A DNA stretch of 64,000 nt from Rhodanobacter sp. 7MK24 (GTDB lineage: Bacteria; Pseudomonadota; Gammaproteobacteria; Xanthomonadales; Rhodanobacteraceae), in NCBI RefSeq assembly GCF_014842995.1, contig NZ_JACYXL010000011.1, positions 62,001 to 126,000 on the forward strand, read 5' to 3'. Shown one piece after another: positions 10,512-21,107 of this stretch. The position numbers and the translations under genes were made by a program. The notes below the pieces were generated by a model, which saw nothing but the letters and a program-made list of their open reading frames with translations, was not told the origin of the DNA and made no database searches. How positions within the stretch are numbered: position 1 is the first letter of the stretch; the number at the start of each line of letters is the position of its first letter.

Positions 10512-11396
10512 ATGGCTGTCGCCACCGCCAGTGCGTCCAGCAGCAAGGCGCCGTCCGGTGACGACGCGATCCTGCTGGGCGATGCCGAGTTTCGCTTCCT
10601 GCGCGATTTCGTGTACGAGCACCTGGGCATCTCGCTGGGCGAGCACAAGCGCCAGCTGGTGCAGGGGCGGCTGGCGCGGCGCCTGCGTGCGCTGCGTCTG
10701 CCCGACTACGCCGCTTATTGCGAATTCCTGCGCAGCGACCCGGCCGGCGAGTTGGGCGAGCTGGCCAGCGTCATCAGCACCAACGTCACCTCGTTCTTCC
10801 GCGAGCCGCACCATTACGAGCTGATGGAAAAGCAGCTGCTGCCGCAGTGGATCAAGAAGAAGCGGAGCGAGGGTGGCCGGCTGCGCATATGGTCGGCCGG
10901 TTGTTCCACCGGCGAAGAGCCCTACGCCATGGCGATGGTGCTGGCCGAGGTGCTGGAGCAATGCGGCGCCAGCGGCATGGATGCAAAGATCCTCGCCACC
11001 GACCTGTCGCCGCAAGCGCTGGACCAGGCGCGGAACGGCGTGTACGCGCTGGACAAACTCGGCGGCATCAGCGAAGAACGGCGCCGCCGATGGATGATGC
11101 GCGGCGCCGGGGAGTACGAAGGCTACGCCTGCGTGCATCCGCGCCTGCGCGAGCTGGTGACGGTGCAGCCGCTCAACCTGCTGCACGAGTGGCCGATGCG
11201 CGGGCCGTTCGACGCGATCTTCTGCCGCAACGTGGTGATCTATTTCGATCAGCCGACCAAGCAGAGGCTGTTCAGCCGCTACGCCGCGCTGCTGCCGGCG
11301 GGCGGCTATCTGTTCCTTGGCCACTCCGAGTCGTTGCACGGCATCAACGAGGACTTCGAGCTGGTTGGGCGTACCGCCTACAGGAAGCGCGGATGA
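10512..11396 (+). CDS. cheR: Chemotaxis protein methyltransferase CheR
   Basis: The 294-residue enzyme methylates receptor glutamates using S-adenosylmethionine. An N-terminal helical domain (about 20-90, FLRDFVYEHLGISLGEHKRQLV) precedes the Rossmann domain with the SAM-binding signature RIWSAGCSTGEEPYAMAMVL, the acidic ATDLS strand end, and FDAIFCRNVVIYFD. The gene starts two bases after the preceding receptor gene stops and overlaps cheD by ATGA. The WxxF receptor tails in this operon are plausible tethering sites for it. Confidence 0.96.
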   Translation: MAVATASASSSKAPSGDDAILLGDAEFRFLRDFVYEHLGISLGEHKRQLVQGRLARRLRALRLPDYAAYCEFLRSDPAGELGELASVISTNVTSFFREPHHYELMEKQLLPQWIKKKRSEGGRLRIWSAGCSTGEEPYAMAMVLAEVLEQCGASGMDAKILATDLSPQALDQARNGVYALDKLGGISEERRRRWMMRGAGEYEGYACVHPRLRELVTVQPLNLLHEWPMRGPFDAIFCRNVVIYFDQPTKQRLFSRYAALLPAGGYLFLGHSESLHGINEDFELVGRTAYRKRG

Positions 11397-12058
11397 TGAA
11401 CACGCAGCGCATCGAGCGCCGGATCGACCGGCGCACCGTACCGACAGTGACCGAGGCGCCGCCCGGTTATGAACATCTGCGGCGGTTCTGGGATCCGGTG
11501 CAGGGCTGCATGACCGTCAAGGTGCTGCCGGGCGAGTTCTACGTGAGTTCGCAGGAGGAAATGGTGAGCACCGTGCTCGGCTCCTGCGTGTCCGCCTGCA
11601 TCCACGATCCGGTGCGCGGCATCGGCGGCATGAATCACTTCATGCTGCCCGAATCCAAGGGCGGCAGCGACAGCTGGGCCTCCACCGTGGGTCGTGCAGC
11701 GCGCTACGGCTCGGATGCGATGGAACACCTCATCAACGATCTGCTGAAGGCGGGCGCGCAGCGCGCCGACCTCAGCGTCAAGCTCTTCGGCGGCGGCCGC
11801 GTGCTGGCCCAGATGAGCGATGTGGGCCAGCGCAACATCGAGTTCGTGCGCCGCTACATCTCCACCGAGAAACTCAAGGTGGTGGCCGAAGACCTGGGCG
11901 ACATCTATCCGCGCCAGGTGCAGTTTTTCCCGCAGAGTGGCAAGGCGCGCGTGCGTCAGCTGCGCCGCAGCGACGACGTGAAGCTGGTGGCCGGCGAGCG
12001 CACCTACCTCAAGCAGTTGGCGAACGATCCGATAAAGGGCGAGGTCGAGCTGTTCTGA
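11393..12058 (+). CDS. cheD: Receptor glutamine deamidase CheD
   Basis: The 221-residue protein carries the CheD motif STVLGSCVSACIHDP with catalytic Cys65, followed by GGMNHFMLPE with His82. The family deamidates receptor glutamines and in some species interacts with CheC. An N-terminal extension of about 40 residues precedes the domain. The start overlaps the cheR stop: ATG at 11393 gives ATGA, and the adjacent ATG at 11396 is equally possible. The C-terminus reads GEVELF. Nearly the same hexapeptide, GEIELF, ends the short receptor-like protein three genes downstream, which is unlikely to be chance. Confidence 0.95.
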   Translation: MMNTQRIERRIDRRTVPTVTEAPPGYEHLRRFWDPVQGCMTVKVLPGEFYVSSQEEMVSTVLGSCVSACIHDPVRGIGGMNHFMLPESKGGSDSWASTVGRAARYGSDAMEHLINDLLKAGAQRADLSVKLFGGGRVLAQMSDVGQRNIEFVRRYISTEKLKVVAEDLGDIYPRQVQFFPQSGKARVRQLRRSDDVKLVAGERTYLKQLANDPIKGEVELF

Positions 12059-12102
12059 CGCCGGTGTCTCCGGTGCGGCAGCCCGCATAGCCAGGGTGAG
12101 CA

Positions 12103-13194
12103 ATGGAAAGAGTGCGCGTACTTGTAGTCGACGATTCCGCATTGGTGCGCAAGCTGATGTCGACCATGCTTACCTGTGATCCGGAGATCGAGGTGGTGGG
12201 CACGGCGCCGGATCCCTTCATCGCCCGCGAGAAAATCAAGCAATTGAATCCCGACGTGCTCACGCTGGACGTCGAGATGCCGCGCATGGACGGCCTTACC
12301 TTCCTGGAAAACCTGATGCGGCTGCGGCCGATGCCGGTGGTGATGGTGTCCACGCTCACCACCGCCGGCGCGGACGTCACCCTGCGCGCACTCGAGTTGG
12401 GCGCGGTGGACTTCTACGCCAAGCCGAACGCCGATCTCGCCGCCAGTTTCGGCGACAGCGCGCAGGAGCTGTGCGCCAAGGTCAAGCACGCGGCGCTGAC
12501 CAGGCCCAAGGCGCGCACCACCGTCCGCCCGCTGGAGGTGGCTCCACGCCTGACGGCCGATGCGGTGCTGCCTCGCTCGCAGGCCCCCGGCAGCCGCGGC
12601 GGCAGCCCGATCATCGCCATTGGCGCTTCCACCGGCGGTACCGAAGCGGTGCGCGTGGTGCTGGAAATGATGCCGCCGGATGCGCCGCCGATCCTGGTGA
12701 CTCAGCACATTCCGGCCGCCTTCAGCGGTCCATTCGCTGCGCGCATGGACCGCTGCTCGGCGATGCGCGTGTGCGAGGCGAGCGACGGTCAGCCGATCCA
12801 GCAGGGCACGGCCTACATCGCACCCGGCAGCCACCATCTGCTGGCGATGTGGGACGGTGCCAAGTTCGTGTGCCGCCTGCACGATGGCCCGCCGGTGAAT
12901 CGGCACCGCCCCAGCGTGGACGTATTGTTCCGCTCGCTGGCGGCCACCGCCGGCGCCTCCACCATCGGTGCCCTGCTCACCGGCATGGGCGACGACGGCG
13001 CGCGCGGCCTGCTCGAGCTACGCCAGGCCGGCGCCCCCACCCTGGTTCAGGACGAAGCCAGTTCGGTGGTATGGGGCATGCCCGGTGCTGCCTGGAAGCT
13101 CGGCGCCGCGCCGGAAATGCTGCCGATCGACCACATCGCGGATCGCCTGCTCGCGCTGGCGCACCACCCCCACCACGGCGCCAAGCGCGCCTGA
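12103..13194 (+). CDS. cheB: Receptor methylesterase / response regulator CheB
   Basis: The 363-residue protein has an N-terminal receiver domain with phospho-acceptor Asp56 in [12 protein letters not shown] and a C-terminal esterase domain. The catalytic triad reads Ser176 ([12 protein letters not shown]), His202 (TQHIPAAFS) and Asp298 (GMGDDGARG); the 26 and 96 residue spacings equal those of the E. coli enzyme. It removes methyl groups from receptors and is activated by phosphorylation from CheA. It sits 44 bp after cheD. Confidence 0.97.
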   Translation: MERVRVLVVDDSALVRKLMSTMLTCDPEIEVVGTAPDPFIAREKIKQLNPDVLTLDVEMPRMDGLTFLENLMRLRPMPVVMVSTLTTAGADVTLRALELGAVDFYAKPNADLAASFGDSAQELCAKVKHAALTRPKARTTVRPLEVAPRLTADAVLPRSQAPGSRGGSPIIAIGASTGGTEAVRVVLEMMPPDAPPILVTQHIPAAFSGPFAARMDRCSAMRVCEASDGQPIQQGTAYIAPGSHHLLAMWDGAKFVCRLHDGPPVNRHRPSVDVLFRSLAATAGASTIGALLTGMGDDGARGLLELRQAGAPTLVQDEASSVVWGMPGAAWKLGAAPEMLPIDHIADRLLALAHHPHHGAKRA

Positions 13195-13209
13195 CCCGGA
13201 TCACGGATC

Positions 13210-14406
13210 ATGCCATTCACTCTCGCGCAACTTTTCCGACGCCCGCAGGCCGGCTGGATCGCCAGCGTCGTCGTCCTGCTGCTGACCTTGCTGTGGCACC
13301 CGGCGTGGCTGGCGCCGTTGGCGGTGCTGGCCGTCACCGCGGCCTGGTTCATTGCGACGCGCAGCGAACAGTCGCTGGCCGCGCCGGTCGCCGCTCCGGT
13401 CGTGGCAGCGTCCAGCGCAAGCGTGGAGCCGGTGCGCGCGGCGATGGAGGACGTGCGCAGCGCGCTGGTCGATGAACTCGGCCACGCCACCCGCGAACTG
13501 CACCAAGGCCTGGATTTGCTGCGCGACGCCGTCTCCGAGTTGGGCGGCGGCTTCGACGGCTTGTCCACCAAGACCGCGCTGCAGCAGTCGCTGCTCAAGC
13601 AGATCATCGACGTGCAGGACGGTGGCGTGTCAGTGCAGGACTTTGCCGCCCGCACCGGCGATCTGCTGGAACACTTCGTGGGCATGATCGTGCAGATGTC
13701 ACGCGAAAGCCTGCGCATCGTCTACCGCATCGACGGCATGGCGAAGGAGATGGATGCGGTGTTCGGCCTGCTCAAGAACGTCAACACCATCGCCGAGGAA
13801 ACCAACCTGCTGGCGCTGAACGCAGCGATCGAGGCGGCACGTGCCGGCGAATCCGGCCGCGGCTTCGCGGTGGTGGCCGGCGAGATCCGCAACCTGGCCA
13901 GCAATTCCAACCAGCTCAACGAGCGCATCGGCGGCCACGTCGAGCGCGCGCGCACCGCCATGGAGCAGCTGCGCGGGCTGATCGGCGCGATGGCTTCGCA
14001 GGATCTCAACGTGGCGCTGTCGGCCAAGGGCGGCATCGACGCCATGACGGCGCATGTCACCGAGAGCGACGCGCGCACCAACAAGGTGGCCGACCAGGTG
14101 GTCGAGATCAGCCGCGGCCTCACCAGCGACGTCTCCACCACCGTACGCTCGCTGCAGTTCGAAGACATCCTGCGCCAGCTGATCGGTCAGACCCGCGAGC
14201 GCCTGGTGGACCTGCAGGAAATCACCAGCGAGTGCACGCGCGACATCGAGGACCTGGCCTGCACTCCGCTCGAAGCGGAGGCGCTGGAAGAGCGTGCCCA
14301 GCGCGTGCGCAGCCGGCTGGCGATCCAGCGCGAGAAAGCGCGCCTGCGCTCGCGCGGCCCGGCGTTGCAGAACTCGATGGACGCCGGCGAGATCGAACTT
14401 TTCTGA
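13210..14406 (+). CDS. Short membrane-anchored receptor-like signalling protein
   Basis: This 398-residue protein starts with two closely spaced hydrophobic segments (about residues 16-55, [14 protein letters not shown] and [16 protein letters not shown]) with almost no periplasmic loop. A coiled-coil follows, containing an MCP-type hairpin tip ([20 protein letters not shown] and [14 protein letters not shown]). There is no ligand domain and no HAMP that I can see. It probably senses a cytoplasmic or membrane state, or modulates the array. It ends GEIELF, like CheD. It lies 15 bp after cheB and 10 bp before a STAS gene, so it is a stable part of the operon. I infer a signalling rather than classical receptor role. 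Confidence 0.85.
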   Translation: MPFTLAQLFRRPQAGWIASVVVLLLTLLWHPAWLAPLAVLAVTAAWFIATRSEQSLAAPVAAPVVAASSASVEPVRAAMEDVRSALVDELGHATRELHQGLDLLRDAVSELGGGFDGLSTKTALQQSLLKQIIDVQDGGVSVQDFAARTGDLLEHFVGMIVQMSRESLRIVYRIDGMAKEMDAVFGLLKNVNTIAEETNLLALNAAIEAARAGESGRGFAVVAGEIRNLASNSNQLNERIGGHVERARTAMEQLRGLIGAMASQDLNVALSAKGGIDAMTAHVTESDARTNKVADQVVEISRGLTSDVSTTVRSLQFEDILRQLIGQTRERLVDLQEITSECTRDIEDLACTPLEAEALEERAQRVRSRLAIQREKARLRSRGPALQNSMDAGEIELF

Positions 14407-14416
14407 GGGCTACACC

Positions 14417-14716
14417 ATGATCGTCCAACACGACGCCGAGCTCGATTGCCTCACCCTGCAACTGGGCGAGCGCTTCGACTTCAGCATTCACCGCGATTTC
14501 CACGATGCCTGCCTTGGCGAAGGCAAGCGTGCGCGCAGCTACGTGATCGACCTGGGTGAGGTCACCGGAATGGACAGCTCCGCGCTCGGCATGCTGCTGT
14601 TGCTGCGCGAACACGCCGGCGCGGACCGCGCCGACATCCGCATCGTCAATGCCTCGGGCGAGTTGCGCAGCACCCTGCGCGTCGCCGGCTTCGACAAGCT
14701 GTTCGTGCTGCACTGA
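14417..14716 (+). CDS. STAS-domain protein, last gene of che operon
   Basis: The 99-residue product is a single STAS domain with the canonical segment VTGMDSSALGMLLLL, whose first or second Ser is the phosphorylation site in anti-sigma-factor antagonists. It starts at 14417, ten bases after the receptor-like gene. Compared with the STAS protein that opens the operon, this one keeps the Ser. The pair thus brackets the chemotaxis operon. Its partner kinase is not in the window. Confidence 0.85.
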   Translation: MIVQHDAELDCLTLQLGERFDFSIHRDFHDACLGEGKRARSYVIDLGEVTGMDSSALGMLLLLREHAGADRADIRIVNASGELRSTLRVAGFDKLFVLH

Positions 14717-14834
14717 CCCGGCGAGCGCCCGTGCGTACGAGGCGCGTCCCCCGGTGCGGTCGCTAAAGTTTTCTGCAGCGCGACCGAAAAAAGATGCATC
14801 GCGGTTTCCCCTTAGTCCCCCTTTGGAGTCCTTC

Positions 14835-15185
14835 ATGAAAGCTTTTGTTGCCGCCGTCGCCCTGTTGCTGGCCCCGCTGGCTGCCCATGCTGCCTGCTCG
14901 GCCACTGACTTCGCGATCAAGGATTTCAAGCCCGTGCCTGCGGGCGCGCGCATGAGCCTGAAGGGCACGCTGGTCAACAATTGCGCCTCGGCCGCGGCCG
15001 CGCAGATCCGCATCGACGGCAAGGACGACTCGGGCAAGGTGCTGCAGAGCAAGCAGGTGTGGCCGGCTGGCACCTCCAACATCGCCCCCGGCGATTCGGT
15101 GAACTTCGACCTGGGCCGCATGTTTCATCCCGATCCCGGCATGACCACGTTCACGGTCAGCGTGGCCGACGTGCGCGCCTGGTAA
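14835..15185 (+). CDS. Small secreted protein of unknown function
   Basis: The 116-residue product begins MKAFVAAVALLLAPLAAHA, a signal peptide cut after AHA. The mature part has two Cys (about 21 and 50) that could form a disulfide. It also has an alternating beta pattern, with DFAIKDFKPVPAGARMSLKG and FTVSVADVRAW, resembling small immunoglobulin-like periplasmic proteins. GGAG lies 6 bases before the start. It is 118 bp beyond the che operon and has its own terminator downstream. I do not recognise a named family. Confidence 0.8.
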   Translation: MKAFVAAVALLLAPLAAHAACSATDFAIKDFKPVPAGARMSLKGTLVNNCASAAAAQIRIDGKDDSGKVLQSKQVWPAGTSNIAPGDSVNFDLGRMFHPDPGMTTFTVSVADVRAW

Positions 15186-15775
15186 ATCGCGGCAACCTTC
15201 CGTGAAGAGCGGCGGCGCGGCGGGAACGCCACGCCGCCGTTTTGTTGTTGCCGCAAGGCGGACGGCGAGAGCCAGTTCGGGCTCTGCGGCTAGCCGTTTC
15301 CAGCTTGCGGCGCGGATGTTTCGCGTTATCGCGAGTAACAAGGCGTTTTCGGTCGCCTGCCGATGCCCGAGTCCTCTCTCTTTGCCGCCTGATTCAATCC
15401 ATCGGGCCTGCGAGCAGGTTGTGCTGAGTACGCCGAAACCATTCCCGCCCATGCGATGGGCGGTGCGGTCACGCTGCATCGTGTCTGGAAACTGACGGCT
15501 TTGCTATTCGTCATTCCAGTGAAGACCGGACAAGCGCGGCACTCAGAATGCCGCGGCCGGCCTGCGAGGGGCGGGTGCGGTGAGCCATCCAGCAGCGGTC
15601 ATGTTTGTTCAAGCCATACGGTCATGGATCATCGGCTTCGCTGGCGTGAGCCTCTTCTGGCCTGGGCTGGAATGACAGGCAGGGCCTTTGGGTGCAATCG
15701 AATCCCGGCACGGATCGCATGGAGGCTTTGAACAGGCTCTAAGCTGCGTGCGGCTTCCCATGCATGAGGCGCCCC
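15186..15775. other. Intergenic region with terminator and degraded repeats
   Basis: No gene is supportable in these 590 bp. Besides the terminator it holds one copy of a dispersed repeat (15321-15362, related to 34982-35024). It also holds an inverted pair GTCATTCCAG (near 15511) and CTGGAATGAC (near 15667), resembling the intergenic GTCATTCC elements common in Xanthomonadales. TTGAACAGGCTC (15728-15739) recurs at 30019-30030 upstream of prc. Confidence 0.5.
15211..15249 (+). terminator. Rho-independent terminator after the small secreted protein
   Basis: A 12-bp stem (15211-15222 pairing with 15227-15238, one G-T pair) closes a GGAA tetraloop and is followed by GTTTTGTTGTT. It lies 25 bp after the stop codon. 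Confidence 0.8.
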
Positions 15776-17283
<1,508 letters not shown>

Positions 17284-17287
<4 letters not shown>

Positions 17288-17310
17288 GAGCGCACTGAGT
17301 GCGTTCCTAC
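17284..17310. repeat. GTAG-type REP palindrome
   Basis: The palindrome has arms GTAGGAGCGCAC and TGCGTTCCTAC around a short loop and starts with the GTAG tetranucleotide typical of REP sequences served by RAYT transposases. It lies between the convergent glpK and PfkB-kinase genes and may act as a bidirectional terminator or mRNA-end stabiliser. The TAG at 17285-17287 is the glpK stop codon. Confidence 0.8.
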
Positions 17311-17324
17311 GCGGCGCGCTTCGG

Positions 17325-18260
17325 TCAGTCCAGCGCCTGGCCGAACTGGTCCTTGAACTCCGCGGCGAACTCGGCCCAGCTGAAGTGCTGGTTCTGCGTC
17401 CCCGGGTGTTCCACCTTGAGCGCGCCCATCAGCGAGGCCATCCGGCCGATGGTGGGCCAATCCTTGCCGCGCATGATGCCGAAGATCAGGCCGGCGCGGT
17501 ACGCATCGCCACAGCCGGTGGGATCGACCACGCGGCGCTCGCGTGCCGGCGGGATCTCGTGCGTGATGCCGCCGGCGTGGATCAGGGAGCCGCGCGGCCC
17601 CAGCGTGACGATGTAGGCCTGCACGCGGCTGGCGATCTCTTCCGCGCTCCAGCCGGTGCGCGTCTGCAGCAGCTGCGACTCGTAATCGTTGACGATCACG
17701 TAGGTCGCCTTTTCGATCATCGCGCGGAACTCGTCGCCGCTGAACAGCGGCATCGCCTGGCCCGGGTCGAAGATGAAGGGCACGCCGCGCGCCGCGAATT
17801 CCTCGACGTGCTGCAGCATCGCCTCACGGCCGTCGGGCGCGACGATGCCGAATTCGATGTCGGGGATCTCGCGCACGTGATTGTCGTGCGCGCTGGACAT
17901 CGCGCCGGGATGGAAGGCGGTGATCTGGTTGTTGTCCAGGTCGGTGGTGATGAAGCACTGCGGGGTGAACTGGTCGTCGAACACGCGCACGCGGTCCAGC
18001 GCGATGCCGCACTTCTCCATGTGTGCGCGGTAGGGCGCGAAATCCTGGCCCACCGCGGCCACCGGCAACGGATCGCCGCCCAGCAGCTTGAGGTTGTAGG
18101 CGATGTTGCCCGCGCAGCCGCCGAACTCGCGGCGCATCCGCGGCACCAGGAAGGACACATTCAGGATGTGCATCTGGTCGGGCAGGATGTGGTTCTTGAA
18201 TTGGTCCTGGAACACCATGATGGTGTCGTAGGCCAGCGATCCGCAGATGACGGCAGACAT
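17325..18260 (-). CDS. PfkB-family carbohydrate/adenosine kinase
   Basis: The 311-residue protein has the ribokinase-fold signatures. These are an N-terminal GSLAYDTIMVF, a glycine-rich FGGCAGNIAYNLKLLGGDPLPVAAVGQDF (PfkB signature 1) and the C-terminal PTGCGDAYRAGLIFG, with catalytic Asp in the GCGD anion-hole loop. Close relatives in Xanthomonadales are usually called adenosine kinase or sugar kinase; the substrate cannot be read from sequence. The ATG at 18260 is preferred over an upstream in-frame start at 18347, because the intervening residues are not family-like. It diverges from mreB. Confidence 0.9.
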   Translation of the reverse strand: MSAVICGSLAYDTIMVFQDQFKNHILPDQMHILNVSFLVPRMRREFGGCAGNIAYNLKLLGGDPLPVAAVGQDFAPYRAHMEKCGIALDRVRVFDDQFTPQCFITTDLDNNQITAFHPGAMSSAHDNHVREIPDIEFGIVAPDGREAMLQHVEEFAARGVPFIFDPGQAMPLFSGDEFRAMIEKATYVIVNDYESQLLQTRTGWSAEEIASRVQAYIVTLGPRGSLIHAGGITHEIPPARERRVVDPTGCGDAYRAGLIFGIMRGKDWPTIGRMASLMGALKVEHPGTQNQHFSWAEFAAEFKDQFGQALD

Positions 18261-18450
18261 GGTTGCGTGATTGCCCCAAGCGTGGTGGGGGCCGCGCTGG
18301 GCGCGGCCGACAAACCCGGATCCGTGGATCCGGCCAAAGGGTCGCATCGTATCGTGAACGGGCGTTCATGGCGACTCCGCAAACTTGACACGGAATCTCA
18401 GGAATGTGCGGAAAGCAGCGATGCGGAAGGCTTTTTTAACGTCTTTTCAG

Positions 18451-19568
<1,118 letters not shown>

Positions 19569-19580
19569 GCCGCGCGCAAC

Positions 19581-20618
19581 ATGGCGCGGCCGCGCGACGA
19601 ATCCTCGCCCCTGTTCGCCGGCAATGCCGCGGGCACGCTGCGGCTGATCGTCTATTTGGCCCTGGCCCTGGTGTTGATGGTGCTCGACCATCGCAACGGC
19701 TGGCTGTGGCGCGTGCGCTACGCGGCTTCGATGGTGGTGGAACCGGTGTACCGCCTGGCCAACCTGCCCAGTGCCGGCATGCGCACGCTCAGCGTGGCGT
19801 TCGCCGACCGCAAACTGCTCACCGAACAGAACCAGCGGCTGCGCGAAGACCTGCTGCTGGCCAATGCGCGGCTCAATCGCATGGCCGGTGTGGCCGAGCA
19901 GAACCAGCATCTCAAGGAGCTGCTGGACACCCAGCGCAGCCTCAACATCAACGTGCAGCTGGCGCGCGTCGTCGGCGTGGACCTGGGTGCCTACCAGCAG
20001 CGGCTGGTACTGAACCTCGGCACGCGCGACGGCGTGAAGCAGGGCCAGCCGGTGATCGATGCGCATGGCGTGATGGGGCAGGTCGTCGAGGTGCTGCCGA
20101 AGACCTCGGTGGTGATGCTGGTGACCGATCCGGCGCACGCGATTCCGGTGGTGGTGGAACGCTCCGGCCTGCGCACGGTGGCCTACGGCGCGCGCGACGG
20201 CAGCGGCTTGGTACTGCCGAACATTCCGCTGGCTGCCGACGTGCAGCCGGGCGACAAGTTGCTCACTTCCGGCCTCGGCGGGCGTTTCCCGCCGGGCTTC
20301 CCGGTGGGCAAGGTGGTGGCGGTGGCGCCAGGCGTTTCCGGCATGTTCCGGGTGGCGGAGGTGCAGCCGGCGGCCGATATCGATCGCAGCGAAGACGTGC
20401 TGCTGCTGCATGACCAGGCCGAACCCGAAGGTCCGCCCGCTCCGCTGATTCCGGCCGGGCCGCCCGCCGCGTTGGCGCCTGCGCAGGCTGCGGCGGCCGG
20501 CAACACGCCGGCGGCGGCATCGACCGGCGCCGTGCGGACCACCTTGCCGCGTGCCACCGCCAACCTGCCCGCTGCGACCTCTGCCGCAACGCCCGCGGCG
20601 GCCGGGAGCGCGCGATGA
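19581..20618 (+). CDS. mreC: Rod-shape protein MreC
   Basis: The 345-residue protein has a short cytoplasmic start and one membrane segment (about 20-38, LRLIVYLALALVLMVLDHR). A coiled coil (about 70-115) is followed by the periplasmic beta-barrel-type domain with the signature VQLARVVGVDLGAYQQRLVLN. The C-terminal 65 residues are an Ala/Pro/Thr-rich tail beyond the conserved domain. MreC links MreB to PBP2 and activates it. It overlaps mreD by four bases. Confidence 0.95.
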   Translation: MARPRDESSPLFAGNAAGTLRLIVYLALALVLMVLDHRNGWLWRVRYAASMVVEPVYRLANLPSAGMRTLSVAFADRKLLTEQNQRLREDLLLANARLNRMAGVAEQNQHLKELLDTQRSLNINVQLARVVGVDLGAYQQRLVLNLGTRDGVKQGQPVIDAHGVMGQVVEVLPKTSVVMLVTDPAHAIPVVVERSGLRTVAYGARDGSGLVLPNIPLAADVQPGDKLLTSGLGGRFPPGFPVGKVVAVAPGVSGMFRVAEVQPAADIDRSEDVLLLHDQAEPEGPPAPLIPAGPPAALAPAQAAAAGNTPAAASTGAVRTTLPRATANLPAATSAATPAAAGSAR

Positions 20619-21100
20619 ATCGCCAGCGCCTGTCCTCCTGGTGGTTCGCCGGTACGCTGCTGTTCGCGTTGCTGTCGATGCTGGTGCCGTTGCCGGCGGT
20701 GCTGGAGCCGTTCAAGCCGTACTGGCCGGCGCTGGTGCTGCTGTACTGGACGCTGGAGTCGGAGGATCGCGTCAGCCTGGGCCTCGCCTTCCTGCTTGGC
20801 CTGGGTGCCGACCTGTTCGACGGCGTGCTGCTGGGCGAACAGGCCCTGCGCCTTTGTGCGCTGGTGTTCATCGTGCTGCGCTTCCGTTCGCGGCTGCGCT
20901 TCTTCCCGATGTGGCAGCAGGCGCTGGCGGTGCTGGCGCTGCTGCTGAACGACCGCATTCTGCTGCTGATGGTGCGGCTGCTGTCCGGCGCGACGATGCC
21001 CCCGGCCAGCTGGTGGATCGCCCCGTTCGTGGGCGCCGCGCTTTGGCCGTTCCTGTTCCTGCTGCTGGACGACCTGCGCATGCGTTTGCGCCTGCAGTGA
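20615..21100 (+). CDS. mreD: Rod-shape protein MreD
   Basis: The 161-residue protein is almost entirely hydrophobic with about five membrane helices, for example LLFALLSMLVPLPAV and LGLAFLLGLGADLFDGVLLGE; the latter is the typical MreD signature. It is a membrane component of the elongasome. Its ATGA start overlaps the mreC stop, and mrdA begins 7 bp later. Confidence 0.93.
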   Translation: MNRQRLSSWWFAGTLLFALLSMLVPLPAVLEPFKPYWPALVLLYWTLESEDRVSLGLAFLLGLGADLFDGVLLGEQALRLCALVFIVLRFRSRLRFFPMWQQALAVLALLLNDRILLLMVRLLSGATMPPASWWIAPFVGAALWPFLFLLLDDLRMRLRLQ

Positions 21101-21107
21101 GCATGCG

